Positions 1 to 9,462 are shown, counted from the first letter of the stretch. The stretch: DNA of 64,000 nucleotides from Mycolicibacterium psychrotolerans (GCF_010729305.1 NZ_AP022574.1:2976001-3040000), one strand, 5' to 3'. The notes: generated by a model not told the origin, from the sequence alone. Numbers and translations are program-made.

Positions 1-46
1 GCGCGGCGCCGAGGTCCTGACTTCGGCGGTTTGCCACACTGACGGG

Positions 47-922
47 ATGGGCGACGATTCCGACGGCGGACGACAAGGGCTCGAGAAGCTCACCGAGGGC
101 GCGCTGGCCGCACTCGAGAACATCGCCGAGAACCTCGGGGCCGACGGGATCGTCGACGATGCGATAGCGCGCGCCATGTCCGGGATCGCCGCGGCCGGGG
201 AGGAATTCGTTCGTCGGTATCACCGGCTGGAGATCGACGCGGACATGGCCGCACCCGAGGAGCCGGTGCTCTTCGTCGCCAACCATGGTTTCGGCGGCGT
301 CATCGACCTGAACGTGTTCGCCGTGCGCGCTGCGTTGGACGCGCTGACGCTGGACCGCCCCGTCACGGTGTTGACGCACCAGCTGGCGTGGACGCTCGGG
401 GTCGGGAGGCTGCTCGAGCCGCTGGGTGCGCGGCCGGCGGGCCGGGACAGTGCCGTCGAGGCACTCGACGCGGGACATCACGTGCTGGTGTTTCCCGGCG
501 GCGACAAGGACGCAGGGAAGACCTTCGCGGACCGCAATCGCGTGATCTTCGACGGCCGCGCGGGTTTCGCCGACCTCGCCCTCGAGCAGAACGTGCCGAT
601 CGTTCCGGTGGTGACCGCCGGGGCCGGGGAGTCACTGCTGGTGCTCTCCAGCGGGGAGGGGCTCGCCCGCGCTCTCCGGCTCGACAAGATCGCGCGCCTC
701 AAAACGTTGCCGGTGAGCGTGTCGCTGCCGTGGGGCCTCAACATCGGCGCCGTGGGCCTGCTTCCGTATCTTCCGCTGCCGACCAAGCTCGTCACCCGGG
801 TGCTCACGCCGATGACTCCGGAGCGGGACGAGACCGCGCAGCAGTTCGCGGCTCGCGTCGAGCACGCGATGCAGGACGCCTTGACCGCACTCACCAGCGG
901 GCGTCGACCCCTACTGGGCTGA
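47..922 (+). CDS. Lysophospholipid acyltransferase-like protein
   Basis: A 291-aa protein of the glycerol-3-phosphate/lysophosphatidate acyltransferase fold, expected to move an acyl group onto a lipid hydroxyl at the membrane. What I see is an NH-containing block (NHGFGG, from residue 79) at the position of the family's catalytic NHx4D motif, and FPGGDKD (from residue 149) at the position of the FPEGTRS substrate motif. The spacing to the Asp is longer than in the classical motif, so this is a divergent subfamily, like the putative acyltransferases common in mycobacteria. The acceptor lipid is unknown. The ATG at 47 has no strong Shine-Dalgarno. The gene stands alone ahead of the aromatic-degradation cassette, and nothing in the sequence links the two. 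Confidence 0.7.
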   Translation: MGDDSDGGRQGLEKLTEGALAALENIAENLGADGIVDDAIARAMSGIAAAGEEFVRRYHRLEIDADMAAPEEPVLFVANHGFGGVIDLNVFAVRAALDALTLDRPVTVLTHQLAWTLGVGRLLEPLGARPAGRDSAVEALDAGHHVLVFPGGDKDAGKTFADRNRVIFDGRAGFADLALEQNVPIVPVVTAGAGESLLVLSSGEGLARALRLDKIARLKTLPVSVSLPWGLNIGAVGLLPYLPLPTKLVTRVLTPMTPERDETAQQFAARVEHAMQDALTALTSGRRPLLG

Positions 923-982
923 GGCAAGCCCCGACGGCCGATTCGCGGGTTCCCGGCTGCTCATATCAGTGTTGAGCATTTC

Positions 983-1034
983 GTCAGATGACCTTGACTG
1001 AGCCCAGCATCGCATGTGACGATTTCATCAGTCA
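983..1034 (+). promoter_or_regulatory. Possible promoter/operator region of the dioxygenase operon
   Basis: The 129-bp gap before the dioxygenase gene holds a small palindrome GTCA-GA-TGAC (983-992), a -35-like TTGACT (994-999) and a second TGAC...GTCA pair (1017-1034). No convincing TANNNT -10 lies at the right spacing, so this is only a suggestion of a regulated promoter. No regulator gene is adjacent. Confidence 0.2.
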
Positions 1035-1051
1035 CAGCGAAAGGCGGCAAT

Positions 1052-2194
1052 GTGGCAGACACCTCCGCGCCCGTGCACCACGGGCACAAAGACATGCACA
1101 GCGAGCAGGGCGGCCTGCGCGGCGAGCATCCCGGCCGCGCGGCGAACCCCCTCATCCGGGTGGCCGACATCGCCTGGCTGGAGTTCGACAAGCCCGACCT
1201 GTCGAAGGCGGAGGCATTCGCTCGCGCCTTCGGCTTCGGCGTGGCGCTGCGCACCCCCCAGCAGCTGCACCTGCGCGGCACCGACGCGGGGGGTCCGTGC
1301 GCGATCCTGCGCAGCGGCACTCGCAGCCGGTTCGGCGGCGTCGCGTTCCGTGCCGCCGACGAGGTGGACGTGCTGCGGCTGGCCGACAAAACCGGCGCCG
1401 CGGTGCACGCCCTGCCCGAGGTGATCGGAGGAGTGGCGGTGCAGTTGGCCGACCCGAGCGGCACACCGGTGAAGGTCGTCGGGGGACTGCAGCAGCTTCC
1501 CGCCCAGCCGGTCCAGGTGCCGCAGCTGGGGAACACCGCGCGGAGCGGCCCGCGCATCAACGCCACGGTGCGGCCGCCCCGGGTGCCCGCCCGCGTGCAA
1601 CGGCTCGGGCACGTGGTTCTGCAGTCGACCACGTACCTCAAGACACTCAACTGGTACCTGGACACCCTCGGCATGATCGTCAGCGACTTCCTGTACTTCC
1701 CCGGGCAGCGCGACCGCGGACCGGCGATGAGCTTCATCCGCTGCGACCGGGGCGCCACCCCGGCCGATCACCACACCTTGGCGTTGGCGCTGGGTCCGGC
1801 CAACCGGTACGTGCATTCGGCCTATCAGGTCAGCGATCTCGATGCGTTGGCCGCCGGCGGTGAGTATCTGCTCGAGCGCGGTTATCGCCGCTCTTGGGGC
1901 ATCGGCCGCCACATCCAGGGCAGCCAACTGTTCGACTACTGGCGCGACCCCGACGGCTTCCTGGTGGAGCACTTCGCCGACGGGGACCTGTTCGACAACA
2001 CGCTCGAGCCGGGTTGGGCGCCGTTCACCGCCAGCGGCCTGGCTCAGTGGGGTCCGCCGGTGACCAAGGACTTCCTCGACGCAGGCCCGAAATCAGCAGG
2101 CCGACAGGCCATGTCGATGTATCACGCCCTGCGCGACGACAACGAGTTCGACCTCAACCGCCTTCTGGGCCTCCTGAAAGTCGCCACCTCGTGA
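1052..2194 (+). CDS. Type I extradiol (ring-cleavage) dioxygenase, two VOC domains
   Basis: A 380-aa protein with two vicinal-oxygen-chelate domains, a degenerate N-terminal one (about residues 25-130) and a catalytic C-terminal one (about 180-310), the layout of type I extradiol dioxygenases that open catechols with Fe(II) and O2. The likely metal ligands are visible: His187 (LGHVVLQS), His240/241 (ADHHTLAL) and Glu306 (LVEHFADG). I place the start at the GTG at 1052 because AAAGGCGG sits just upstream; an in-frame GTG at 1016 would add 12 residues but has no such site. The stop overlaps the next gene (GTGA). With the downstream FAH hydrolase, MhpA-like hydroxylase and P450 it forms a ring-opening cassette. 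The actual catechol substrate cannot be read from sequence. Confidence 0.85.
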   Translation: MADTSAPVHHGHKDMHSEQGGLRGEHPGRAANPLIRVADIAWLEFDKPDLSKAEAFARAFGFGVALRTPQQLHLRGTDAGGPCAILRSGTRSRFGGVAFRAADEVDVLRLADKTGAAVHALPEVIGGVAVQLADPSGTPVKVVGGLQQLPAQPVQVPQLGNTARSGPRINATVRPPRVPARVQRLGHVVLQSTTYLKTLNWYLDTLGMIVSDFLYFPGQRDRGPAMSFIRCDRGATPADHHTLALALGPANRYVHSAYQVSDLDALAAGGEYLLERGYRRSWGIGRHIQGSQLFDYWRDPDGFLVEHFADGDLFDNTLEPGWAPFTASGLAQWGPPVTKDFLDAGPKSAGRQAMSMYHALRDDNEFDLNRLLGLLKVATS

Positions 2195-3132
2195 GCATCT
2201 CCGTCCTCCGCACCTCCGACGCCTGGTGGGTACAGACCCCGACGGGCGCAGCCGAGATCGCCACCAACGCGGTCAGCACCGCCGAACTGCTGGCCGACCG
2301 GGCGGCCGTCTCCGCCGCTGCGGCCACCGGCGGCTCCGTCGCGATCGACGACCTGCAGCTGGTATCGCCGGTGACCGCGCCCTGCCGGGTGGTCGCGCAG
2401 ATGACGAACTTCGAGTCCCACGTCAAGGACGCCGGGATGGACCCGAAGACCGTGCCGCTCACCTTCTTTCGCAAGTCGTCGGCCTCGATCACCGGGCCGC
2501 ACGGCGAGATCGTGCGGCCCGCGCATGTCCGGCTGCTCGACTACGAGGTCGAGATCGGTCTGGTCATCGGCCGCGACATTCCCGTCGGCACCACGATCAC
2601 CGACGCGAATCTGACCGATCACGTTGCCGCGCTGACGATCACCAACGACGTCTCGGCGCGCGACATCCAGCTTCCGCAGACCCAGTTCTACGAGGCCAAG
2701 TCCTACCCGACCTTCACCCCGGTGGGGCCCGCGCTGGTCCTCCTCGAGGGCGACGAGTTGTCCCGCTTCGGGGATCTGCGCCTGAGGCTCGGTGTCGGCG
2801 GGCAGGAGCGCCAGAACGCGCTCGTCGAGGGCGACATGCTGTACCGCCCGCTGCAGGCGCTGCAGGCGTTGACGCGGTTCCAGGATCTGGCCGCCGGGGA
2901 CCTCATTCTCACCGGCACTCCCGTGGGGACCGCGCTGAGCGCGCCGCCCAAACCGATCGAGATCATCGGCAATCTCCTTCCCCCAGCCGTCAAGTGGAAG
3001 GCGTTCTTCGCCCGCCAGGCGAAGAACCCGAAGTACCTGCAGCACGGTGACGTCGTGGAGGCCTCGGTCGCCACCGACGACGGCGCCCTCGATCTGGGCG
3101 TCCAACGGCTCACGGTGCGATACGCGCAATGA
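2191..3132 (+). CDS. Fumarylacetoacetate hydrolase (FAH)-family protein
   Basis: A 313-aa FAH-fold enzyme, a family that hydrolyses, isomerises or hydrates acyl-pyruvate-type ring-cleavage products using Mg2+ or Ca2+. Family features are the DYEVEIGLVIGRD segment (the Glu-x-Glu metal ligands), NDVSARD, and the late GDLILTGTPVGT loop. The start is the GTG at 2191, four bases before the end of the dioxygenase gene (GTGA overlap); the reading frame is open further upstream but that part lies inside the dioxygenase gene and has no family similarity. The expected job is to cleave the product of the neighbouring dioxygenase. The stop overlaps the next ATG. Confidence 0.85.
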   Translation: MSISVLRTSDAWWVQTPTGAAEIATNAVSTAELLADRAAVSAAAATGGSVAIDDLQLVSPVTAPCRVVAQMTNFESHVKDAGMDPKTVPLTFFRKSSASITGPHGEIVRPAHVRLLDYEVEIGLVIGRDIPVGTTITDANLTDHVAALTITNDVSARDIQLPQTQFYEAKSYPTFTPVGPALVLLEGDELSRFGDLRLRLGVGGQERQNALVEGDMLYRPLQALQALTRFQDLAAGDLILTGTPVGTALSAPPKPIEIIGNLLPPAVKWKAFFARQAKNPKYLQHGDVVEASVATDDGALDLGVQRLTVRYAQ

Positions 3133-4688
3133 GTGGGGCGGATGCTCCCGTCCGGCACGTCACAGTCGCCGTCGTCGGCGGCGGGCCCACCGGCGTCACG
3201 GCTGCCACGCTGCTGGCGCAGTACGGCGCCGACACCGTGGTGCTGGATCGGTGGGCGCAGGTATACCCGCAGCCCCGGGCGGTGCACCTCGACGACGAGA
3301 TCTGCCGGATCGTGGCCAGGCTCGGGATAGCCGAGGAGTTCGCCGCCATCTCCCGGCCGGCCCGCGGTCTGCGCCTGGTCGACCGAGATCTGACGGTGCT
3401 CGCCGAGTTTCGCCGCGATACCGCGTTGACACGCAACGGTTTTCCTGCCGCCAACATGTTCGATCAGCCAGAGCTGGAAGAGCTGCTGCGACGCAATCTC
3501 ACCCGCTACCGGCATGCCGAGTTCTGTGGCGACACCGAGGTGCTCGATGTCACCGAGGAGTCGGGCGGCCGACTGCGGCTCCGCGCCGCGGACCGGGCGA
3601 GCGGTCGAGAGTTCGCGATCACCGCCGACTACGTACTGGGCTGCGACGGTGCCAACAGCATGGTGCGCAACGCGATGCGGTCGACGATGCGGGACTTGAA
3701 CTTCGAGCAGCGCTGGCTGGTGGTGGACATCGCCACCGCCGCCGATCTGGGCCAGTGGGAGGGTGTGCACCAGGTCTGCGATCAGCACCGTGCCGGTACC
3801 TACATGCGTATCGGTCGGACGCGGTACCGATGGGAATTCGCCCTCCTGCGGCATGAGTCGGCCGCCGACTTCCAGACGTTGGACGCACTGCGGCCGTTGA
3901 TCGCCCCGTGGACCCATACGGCCGGCGACGCCGAGCTGGAGCTGATCCGGGTGACCGAATACACGTTCCGCGCCCAGATCGCCGATCGCTGGCGGGCCGG
4001 CAACATCTTCCTGCTCGGCGACGCGGCGCACCTGACACCTCCGTTCGTCGGCCAGGGCATGGGCGCCGGACTGCGGGACGCGATGAACCTGACGTGGAAG
4101 ATCGCCGCCGTCCACCGGGGCGCCTTGGCGCCCAGCGCGTTGGACAGCTACGAACGGGAACGCCGACCACACACCCGGCAGATGATCTCACTGGCGCGCA
4201 ACATCGGACGCGCCATGACCGCCGGTGGCGAGACCGGTTCTGCGATAAGGCGGTTCGTTCTGCCGCGCCTGCACCTGGTTCCCGGCTTGCGTGCCAAGGT
4301 GGTCGACTCCGAGACCCCGCCGCTGTCCGCCTCGCCGTTGATTCGCCGCAGCCTCCGCACCCGCCGTATCGCGGGGCGCCTGTGCCCGAACCCGGTGCTG
4401 GACGACGGGCGCCGCCTCGACGAGGAGTTGGACCTCGGCTTCGCCCTGCTCACCACGGTGGCGCTCACACCGGCGCAACACACCGTCGTGGCGGATCGGG
4501 GTGCGCGGGCGATCTACGCCGCACCGAACTCAGAACTGGCCCGCTGGCTCGAGAACCGCCGCGTGACCGCCGCCGTCATCCGACCCGACCGCACCGTCAT
4601 GGCGGCCGGCCACGACATCACCGCGCTGTGCCGGACGCTGCCGTCGTTCGCCACGCATGCAGGCTTCGCACCGGGGGTGCGTCGATGA
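3129..4688 (+). CDS. MhpA-like FAD-dependent aromatic hydroxylase
   Basis: A 519-aa class A flavoprotein monooxygenase related to 3-(3-hydroxyphenyl)propionate hydroxylase. The FAD-binding GGGPTG motif is near residue 16, the DG-type segment (LGCDGANSMVR) mid-protein, and the second FAD motif GDAAHLTPPFVGQG around residue 297. A C-terminal thioredoxin-like extension, typical of the phenol hydroxylase/MhpA branch, follows. It should use NAD(P)H and O2 to add a hydroxyl ortho to an existing phenol, making the catechol for the dioxygenase encoded two genes upstream. The ATG overlaps the preceding stop (ATGA), and the next gene starts in the same way. Confidence 0.85.
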   Translation: MSGADAPVRHVTVAVVGGGPTGVTAATLLAQYGADTVVLDRWAQVYPQPRAVHLDDEICRIVARLGIAEEFAAISRPARGLRLVDRDLTVLAEFRRDTALTRNGFPAANMFDQPELEELLRRNLTRYRHAEFCGDTEVLDVTEESGGRLRLRAADRASGREFAITADYVLGCDGANSMVRNAMRSTMRDLNFEQRWLVVDIATAADLGQWEGVHQVCDQHRAGTYMRIGRTRYRWEFALLRHESAADFQTLDALRPLIAPWTHTAGDAELELIRVTEYTFRAQIADRWRAGNIFLLGDAAHLTPPFVGQGMGAGLRDAMNLTWKIAAVHRGALAPSALDSYERERRPHTRQMISLARNIGRAMTAGGETGSAIRRFVLPRLHLVPGLRAKVVDSETPPLSASPLIRRSLRTRRIAGRLCPNPVLDDGRRLDEELDLGFALLTTVALTPAQHTVVADRGARAIYAAPNSELARWLENRRVTAAVIRPDRTVMAAGHDITALCRTLPSFATHAGFAPGVRR

Positions 4689-5896
4689 CGGCAGGAAAGG
4701 TGCACGTGTTTCGTCGCTCCGAGGACGTCCCCATTTATCGGCCCAGCGTCTACAGCAGATCAGCCATCCTCGACCCCTATCCCCGCTACCGGGAGTTGCG
4801 TGCCCTCGGTCCCGTGGTGTGGTTGGCCCGCCACCGGCTCTATGCACTTCCGCGGTACGCCGAATGCAAAGCGGCCCTGCGCGACGACGGAACGTACCTG
4901 TCCGGCGACGGGGTGGCCGCCAACCCAGTGGTCAATCGTCTCTCGCGCGGCACGACGCTCAACAGCGACGGCCCCGAGCACGAGCGACGCCGCCGACTCG
5001 TCGCCCACCGTCTGATGCCTCGCGCCCTGCGCGGTCTCGGCGAGGCCGTCGACGAGCAGGCTCACCGCATCGTCGACGCCGCCGTGCGCCGGGGCACCGT
5101 CGATGCGGTGACCGATGTCGCCACCGTGCTTCCGCTGGCGGTCGTGCCCGATCTCGTGGGATGGCCGCATGATCAGCGTGACCATCTCCTCGGCTGGGGC
5201 GCAGCGACGTTCGACATGCTGGGGACGGCCAACTGGCAGGCCCTCACGGCGGTGCCCCGCAGCGTGCAGATGCTGCGGTTCGCCCGGCGCGTGGTCCGCG
5301 AGCGCAACGTGCTGCCCGGCAGCATGGCGCACGAACTGCTCGCCGCAGCCGACGACGGCGACATCGGGCGCGATGAGGTGCCGGCGCTGCTGATCGACTA
5401 CATCGCGCCATCGTTGGACACCACGATCAGCGCCATCTCCAGCGCGATCCACCTCTTCGCAACCCATCCCGAGCAGTGGGAGCTGCTCAAGGCGGACTCG
5501 TCGTTGCTGCCCAACGCGATCAACGAGGTGGTGCGCTTCGAGTCACCGTTGCGGGCCTTCACCAGGAAGGCCGGCGCCACCAGCGTCATCGCGGGGGTCA
5601 GCGTCCCGGCGGGGGCACGCGTGCTCGCCTTGTACGCCTCGGCCAACCGCGACGAACACGAGTGGAAAGATCCGTGGCTCTTCGACATTCGTCGGGATGC
5701 CGGGCGGCACGTCGGGTTCGGCAACGGCGCTCACGCGTGCGCGGGGCAGGGGCTGGCGCGGCTGGAGACCGCCGCCGTGCTTCGAGCGCTGCTCGATCGT
5801 GTCGAGCGCATCGAGACTCTCGGAGAGCCGATCTGGGCCGTCAACAACATCATTCGCCGCCTCGAACACGCCCCCGTCCGCCTGGTCGCCGGGTGA
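4685..5896 (+). CDS. Cytochrome P450 of the catabolic cassette
   Basis: A 403-aa soluble bacterial P450. The heme-binding FGNGAHACAG motif places the thiolate ligand at Cys352. The I-helix reads APSLDTT rather than the classical AGxDT, and an ExxR-like segment (NEVVRFESPLR) is present. The ATG at 4685 overlaps the upstream stop, so translation is coupled to the flavin hydroxylase. It may carry out the first hydroxylation or demethylation that prepares the substrate for the flavoenzyme. No ferredoxin or reductase gene is adjacent, so electrons must come from partners encoded elsewhere. I cannot assign a CYP number. Confidence 0.85.
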   Translation: MTAGKVHVFRRSEDVPIYRPSVYSRSAILDPYPRYRELRALGPVVWLARHRLYALPRYAECKAALRDDGTYLSGDGVAANPVVNRLSRGTTLNSDGPEHERRRRLVAHRLMPRALRGLGEAVDEQAHRIVDAAVRRGTVDAVTDVATVLPLAVVPDLVGWPHDQRDHLLGWGAATFDMLGTANWQALTAVPRSVQMLRFARRVVRERNVLPGSMAHELLAAADDGDIGRDEVPALLIDYIAPSLDTTISAISSAIHLFATHPEQWELLKADSSLLPNAINEVVRFESPLRAFTRKAGATSVIAGVSVPAGARVLALYASANRDEHEWKDPWLFDIRRDAGRHVGFGNGAHACAGQGLARLETAAVLRALLDRVERIETLGEPIWAVNNIIRRLEHAPVRLVAG

Positions 5897-5909
5897 CCGC
5901 GGCCGGCTC

Positions 5910-6224
5910 TCAGCGCGAATGCGGCAGCGGCTCGTCCATGTCGAACACCCGGGCGTGCAGCACCGTGCGGTTGCGCAGCGCGGCCCGCACCGCGCGGTGC
6001 AGCCCGTCTTCGAGGTAGATGTTGCCCCGCCACCTGACCGCGTGGGGAAACAGGTCGCCGTAGAACGTCGAGTCCTCGGACAACAGCCGATCGAGGGCGA
6101 GCACCGTGGTCGTCATCACCAGTTCGTCGAGGCGGATCTGGCGCGGCGGGATCTGGGCCCACTGCCGGTGCGACAAGCCGTGGTCAGGATAGGGCCTGCC
6201 ATCGCGGACACCCTTGAAGATCAT
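5910..6224 (-). CDS. Conserved hypothetical protein (Rv2375-like)
   Basis: A 104-aa soluble protein that I recognise as the mycobacterial Rv2375 family, the hrcA neighbour in M. tuberculosis. It has a charged N-terminus (MIFKGVRDG) and a conserved core (YGDLFPHAV, YLEDGLHRA). No catalytic motif or membrane segment is evident and the function is unknown. I choose the ATG at 6224 rather than one 11 codons upstream because family similarity starts here. It is divergent from hrcA across a 152-bp gap and convergent with the P450 gene, whose stop lies 13 bases away. Confidence 0.75.
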   Translation of the reverse strand: MIFKGVRDGRPYPDHGLSHRQWAQIPPRQIRLDELVMTTTVLALDRLLSEDSTFYGDLFPHAVRWRGNIYLEDGLHRAVRAALRNRTVLHARVFDMDEPLPHSR

Positions 6225-6331
6225 CGACGCGCCTTTGCTTGCCCCGTACCCCCGCACACACCCAGCCCTGCAAGGTTAACCCGGCCCTGCGCCGCCGGCC
6301 TCTCGGTCGAGAACACCGCCGTTGAGCACCG

Positions 6332-6337
6332 TAAACT
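6332..6337 (+). promoter_or_regulatory. Candidate -10 element of hrcA
   Basis: TAAACT matches the actinobacterial TANNNT -10 consensus and lies 39 bases before the hrcA ATG. No clear -35 is present. I looked for a CIRCE inverted repeat (TTAGCACTC-N9-GAGTGCTAA) in this gap and did not find one. Confidence 0.35.
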
Positions 6338-6376
6338 GAACCCGACGGTCACGATCTCGATGAAGTGGGGTGAACA

Positions 6377-7408
6377 ATGGGCAGCGCTGACGAGCGCCGA
6401 TTCGAAGTCCTCCGCGCGATTGTCGCCGATTTCGTCGCGACCAAGGAGCCCATCGGATCCAAGACCCTGGTCGAGCGGCACAATCTGGGCGTGTCCAGCG
6501 CCACCGTCCGCAACGACATGGCGGTACTGGAGGCCGAGGGCTACATCGCCCAGCCCCACACCAGCTCCGGTCGGGTGCCCACCGAGAAGGGCTACCGGGA
6601 GTTCGTCGACCGCCTCGACGACGTCAAGCCGATGTCGACCGCGGAGCGGCGCGCGATTCTGACGTTCCTCGAATCCGGCGTCGACCTCGACGACGTGCTG
6701 CGCCGTGCGGTCCGGCTGCTCGCCCAACTGACCCGGCAGGTCGCGATCGTGCAGTACCCGACGCTGTCCACCTCGTCGGTGCGGCGGCTCGAGGTCGTCG
6801 CGCTGACGCCCGCCCGCTTGCTGCTCGTCGTGATCACCGACTCCGGGCGGGTCGACCAGCGCATCGTCGAACTCGGCGACGGGATCGACGAGGGTCAGCT
6901 CGCGCAATTGCGGGAGCTGCTCGGGCAGGCGCTCGAAGGCAAACCGCTGGCCGCGGCCTCGGTCGCGGTGTCCGACCTGGCGTCCCATCTCAACGGGCAG
7001 GGCGGCCTGGCCGACGCGGTCGGCAGGGCGGCGACCGTACTCGTCGAGACCCTGGTCGAGCACACCGAGGAACGGCTGCTGCTCGGCGGGACGGCGAACC
7101 TGACCCGCAACACCGCCGACTTCGGCGGCTCGCTGCGCTCGGTGCTCGAGGCGCTCGAGGAGCAGGTGGTGGTGCTGCGGCTGCTGGCCAAGCAGCAGGA
7201 GGCGGGCAAGGTGACGGTGCGGATCGGGCACGAGACCGAGGCCGAGCAGATGGCAGGCACCTCGGTGGTGAGCACCGCTTACGGTAGTTCTGGCAAGGTC
7301 TTCGGCGGCATGGGTGTGTTGGGTCCCACACGGATGGACTATCCGGGAACCATCGCCAACGTCGCCGCAGTTGCTCTTTATATTGGCGAAGTCCTAGGTA
7401 ACCGCTGA
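6377..7408 (+). CDS. hrcA: Heat-inducible transcription repressor HrcA
   Basis: A 343-aa HrcA, the repressor that binds CIRCE operators at groES/groEL genes and depends on GroEL for activity. The N-terminal winged helix-turn-helix is clear (residues about 1-75, with [13 protein letters not shown] as recognition region), followed by the GAF-like dimerisation domain. The C-terminus has the conserved GPTRMDYPG segment. The length agrees with the family. The ATG at 6377 follows a purine-rich GTGGGGTGAA. It heads the conserved hrcA-dnaJ2-rsmE block and is separated from dnaJ2 by a strong hairpin. Confidence 0.95.
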   Translation: MGSADERRFEVLRAIVADFVATKEPIGSKTLVERHNLGVSSATVRNDMAVLEAEGYIAQPHTSSGRVPTEKGYREFVDRLDDVKPMSTAERRAILTFLESGVDLDDVLRRAVRLLAQLTRQVAIVQYPTLSTSSVRRLEVVALTPARLLLVVITDSGRVDQRIVELGDGIDEGQLAQLRELLGQALEGKPLAAASVAVSDLASHLNGQGGLADAVGRAATVLVETLVEHTEERLLLGGTANLTRNTADFGGSLRSVLEALEEQVVVLRLLAKQQEAGKVTVRIGHETEAEQMAGTSVVSTAYGSSGKVFGGMGVLGPTRMDYPGTIANVAAVALYIGEVLGNR

Positions 7409-7442
7409 TCCGCGCGGCCCCTGCGGGGGTATACCGCGCGGA
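7409..7442 (+). promoter_or_regulatory. Perfect inverted repeat/hairpin between hrcA and dnaJ2
   Basis: TCCGCGCGG (7409-7417) pairs perfectly with CCGCGCGGA (7434-7442), and an inner CCCC/GGGG arm extends the stem. There is no T-run, so this is either a weak terminator, an RNA-processing or attenuation element, or an operator. It sits 10 bases before the dnaJ2 Shine-Dalgarno GGGAGAGG. Confidence 0.55.
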
Positions 7443-7465
7443 GCGACGGGTGGGAGAGGTTGAGC

Positions 7466-8611
7466 GTGGCACGCGACTATTACGGCTTGCTCGGGGTGAG
7501 CAAAGGCGCCAGTGAGACGGAGATCAAACGCGCCTACCGCAAGCTCGCCCGGGAGCTGCACCCCGACGTCAATCCCGACGAAGAGGCGCAGGCGCGCTTC
7601 AAGGAGGTCAGCGCCGCGTACGAGGTGCTCAACGACCCGGAGAAGCGCCGGATCGTCGACCTCGGCGGCGATCCGCTGGAGTCCGCGGGCGCTGCCGGCG
7701 GCGGCTTCGGCGGGTTCGGGGGCCTCGGCGACGTCTTCGAGGCGTTCTTCGGCGGCGGCGCCTCGTCGCGCGGTCCGATCGGCCGGGTCCGGCCGGGCTC
7801 GGACTCGCTGCTGCGGATGCGCCTCGACCTCGAGGAGTGCGCGACCGGGGTGACCAAACAGGTCACCGTCGACACGGCGGTGCTGTGCGACCTGTGCCAG
7901 GGCAAGGGCACCCACGGCAACTCGACGCCGGTCACCTGCGACACCTGCCACGGACGCGGCGAGGTGCAGACCGTGCAGAGGTCGCTGTTGGGTCAGGTCA
8001 TGACGTCGCGGCCGTGCCCGGTGTGCGGCGGCGTCGGTGAGGTGATCCCCGACCCGTGCAACCGGTGCGCCGGCGACGGCCGCGTTCGGGCCCGTCGCGA
8101 GATCAGCGTGAAGATCCCGGCCGGTGTCGGCGATGGCATGCGGGTGCGGCTTGCGGCTCAGGGCGAGGTCGGACCCGGCGGCGGACCGGCAGGCGACCTC
8201 TACGTCGAGGTGCACGAGAAGCCGCACGACGTCTTCGTCCGCGACGGGGACGACCTGCACTGCACCATCTCGGTGCCGATGGTCGACGCCGCGCTGGGCA
8301 CGTCGGTGACGGTCGAGGCGATCCTGGACGGGCCGACCGAGATCACGATCGCGGCGGGTACGCAGCCGGGGTCGGTGACCACGCTGCGCGGCCACGGCAT
8401 GCCGCACCTGCGCTCCGGCGTGCGCGGCGACCTGCATGCGCACATCGACGTGGTGGTGCCCTCCCGCCTCGATCACGACGATGTGGAACTGCTGCGCGCC
8501 TACAAGGAACGCCACCGCGACACCGCCCAGGTGCGCAGTTCGGCGGCCGCGGCGTCGAACAACGGCGGCGGACTGTTCTCCCGGCTGCGCGAGACGTTCA
8601 CCGGCCGCTAG
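7466..8611 (+). CDS. dnaJ2: Chaperone protein DnaJ2
   Basis: A 381-aa type I J-protein that stimulates the ATPase of DnaK and delivers unfolded clients. In order it has a J domain (1-68, HPD loop in ELHPDVNPD), a Gly/Phe-rich linker, a zinc-binding domain with four CxxCxGxG repeats ([32 protein letters not shown]), and the C-terminal substrate-binding domains. I take the GTG at 7466 as start because GGGAGAGG lies six bases upstream; the TTG at 7460 would sit directly on that site. It matches the HrcA-linked DnaJ2 paralogue rather than the dnaK-operon DnaJ1. Confidence 0.95.
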   Translation: MARDYYGLLGVSKGASETEIKRAYRKLARELHPDVNPDEEAQARFKEVSAAYEVLNDPEKRRIVDLGGDPLESAGAAGGGFGGFGGLGDVFEAFFGGGASSRGPIGRVRPGSDSLLRMRLDLEECATGVTKQVTVDTAVLCDLCQGKGTHGNSTPVTCDTCHGRGEVQTVQRSLLGQVMTSRPCPVCGGVGEVIPDPCNRCAGDGRVRARREISVKIPAGVGDGMRVRLAAQGEVGPGGGPAGDLYVEVHEKPHDVFVRDGDDLHCTISVPMVDAALGTSVTVEAILDGPTEITIAAGTQPGSVTTLRGHGMPHLRSGVRGDLHAHIDVVVPSRLDHDDVELLRAYKERHRDTAQVRSSAAAASNNGGGLFSRLRETFTGR

Positions 8612-8620
8612 GCCCGTCGG

Positions 8621-9361
8621 GTGCGGACCCTCTTCTACGTCGACACGGTTCCCGGCGTCGGTGACCTGGCCGTCGTCGAGGGTGACGAGGGGTTCCACGC
8701 CGCCACCGTGCGCCGGATCCGTCCCGGCGAGGAGCTCGACCTCGGCGACGGTGCGGGCACCGTGGCTCGCTGCGTCGTCGAGGGCGTTGCCAAGGGCCGG
8801 CTGACGGCGCGCGTGCACGAGAGACGGCATCTCGACCGCCGCGCGCCGACGGTGACCGTGGTGCAGGCGCTGCCCAAGTCCGAGCGGGCCGAACTGGCCG
8901 TCGAGCTGGCCACCGAAGTGGGGGCCGACGCCTTCGTCGCCTGGCAGGCCGCGCGCTGCGTGGCGCGCTGGGACGGCGCCGCGAAGATCGACAAGGGGCT
9001 GCGCCGGTGGGCAGCGGTGGCACGGTCGGCGGCGCGGCAGTCCCGGCGTGCCCACATCCCCACCGTCGAGGGCGTGGTGTCCACCGCCGACCTGGCCGAC
9101 CGGGTGCGATCACAGCGCCCGGGCACGGTGTTGGTGCTGCACGAGTCGGCCAGCCGTCCGCTGAGCGACGTGCCGTTGTCGGACACCGGCGCGGTGACGC
9201 TGGTCGTCGGACCGGAGGGCGGCATCACCGACGCCGAACTGGCCGCGCTCACCGACGCGGGTGCCGTGGTGGTGCGGCTGGGCCCGACGGTGCTGCGCAC
9301 CTCGACGGCGGCGGCCGTCGCGTTGGGCGCGCTCGGGGTGCTGACGTCACGCTGGGCCTGA
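8621..9361 (+). CDS. rsmE: 16S rRNA (uracil1498-N3)-methyltransferase RsmE
   Basis: A 246-aa SPOUT-class methyltransferase that methylates U1498 in the 30S decoding centre. An N-terminal PUA-like domain (about 1-70) precedes the knotted SAM-binding domain. The knot shows the family signatures VVGPEGGIT and [11 protein letters not shown]. The GTG at 8621 lies nine bases after the dnaJ2 stop, so the two genes are probably co-transcribed, as in M. tuberculosis Rv2373c-Rv2372c. Confidence 0.93.
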   Translation: MRTLFYVDTVPGVGDLAVVEGDEGFHAATVRRIRPGEELDLGDGAGTVARCVVEGVAKGRLTARVHERRHLDRRAPTVTVVQALPKSERAELAVELATEVGADAFVAWQAARCVARWDGAAKIDKGLRRWAAVARSAARQSRRAHIPTVEGVVSTADLADRVRSQRPGTVLVLHESASRPLSDVPLSDTGAVTLVVGPEGGITDAELAALTDAGAVVVRLGPTVLRTSTAAAVALGALGVLTSRWA

Positions 9362-9407
9362 CGAGGTCGACGCCCGCATACCGACTGGACCTGTTTCGCC
9401 GCGGCGC

Positions 9408-9413
9408 TAAACT
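9408..9413 (+). promoter_or_regulatory. Candidate -10 element ahead of phoH
   Basis: TAAACT in the 101-bp gap between rsmE and phoH matches TANNNT, and has the same sequence as the candidate -10 of hrcA. No -35 is evident. It would give a leader of about 45 bases. Confidence 0.25.
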
Positions 9414-9462
9414 GGGACGTCAAAGCACTCGATCAGCACAGGAAGCAGGCAGAAAAGCCCAC

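Noticed and set aside
6225..6376. CIRCE operator upstream of hrcA
   Set aside because: No TTAGCACTC/GAGTGCTAA inverted repeat is present; a TTGAGCACC stretch resembles only one half.
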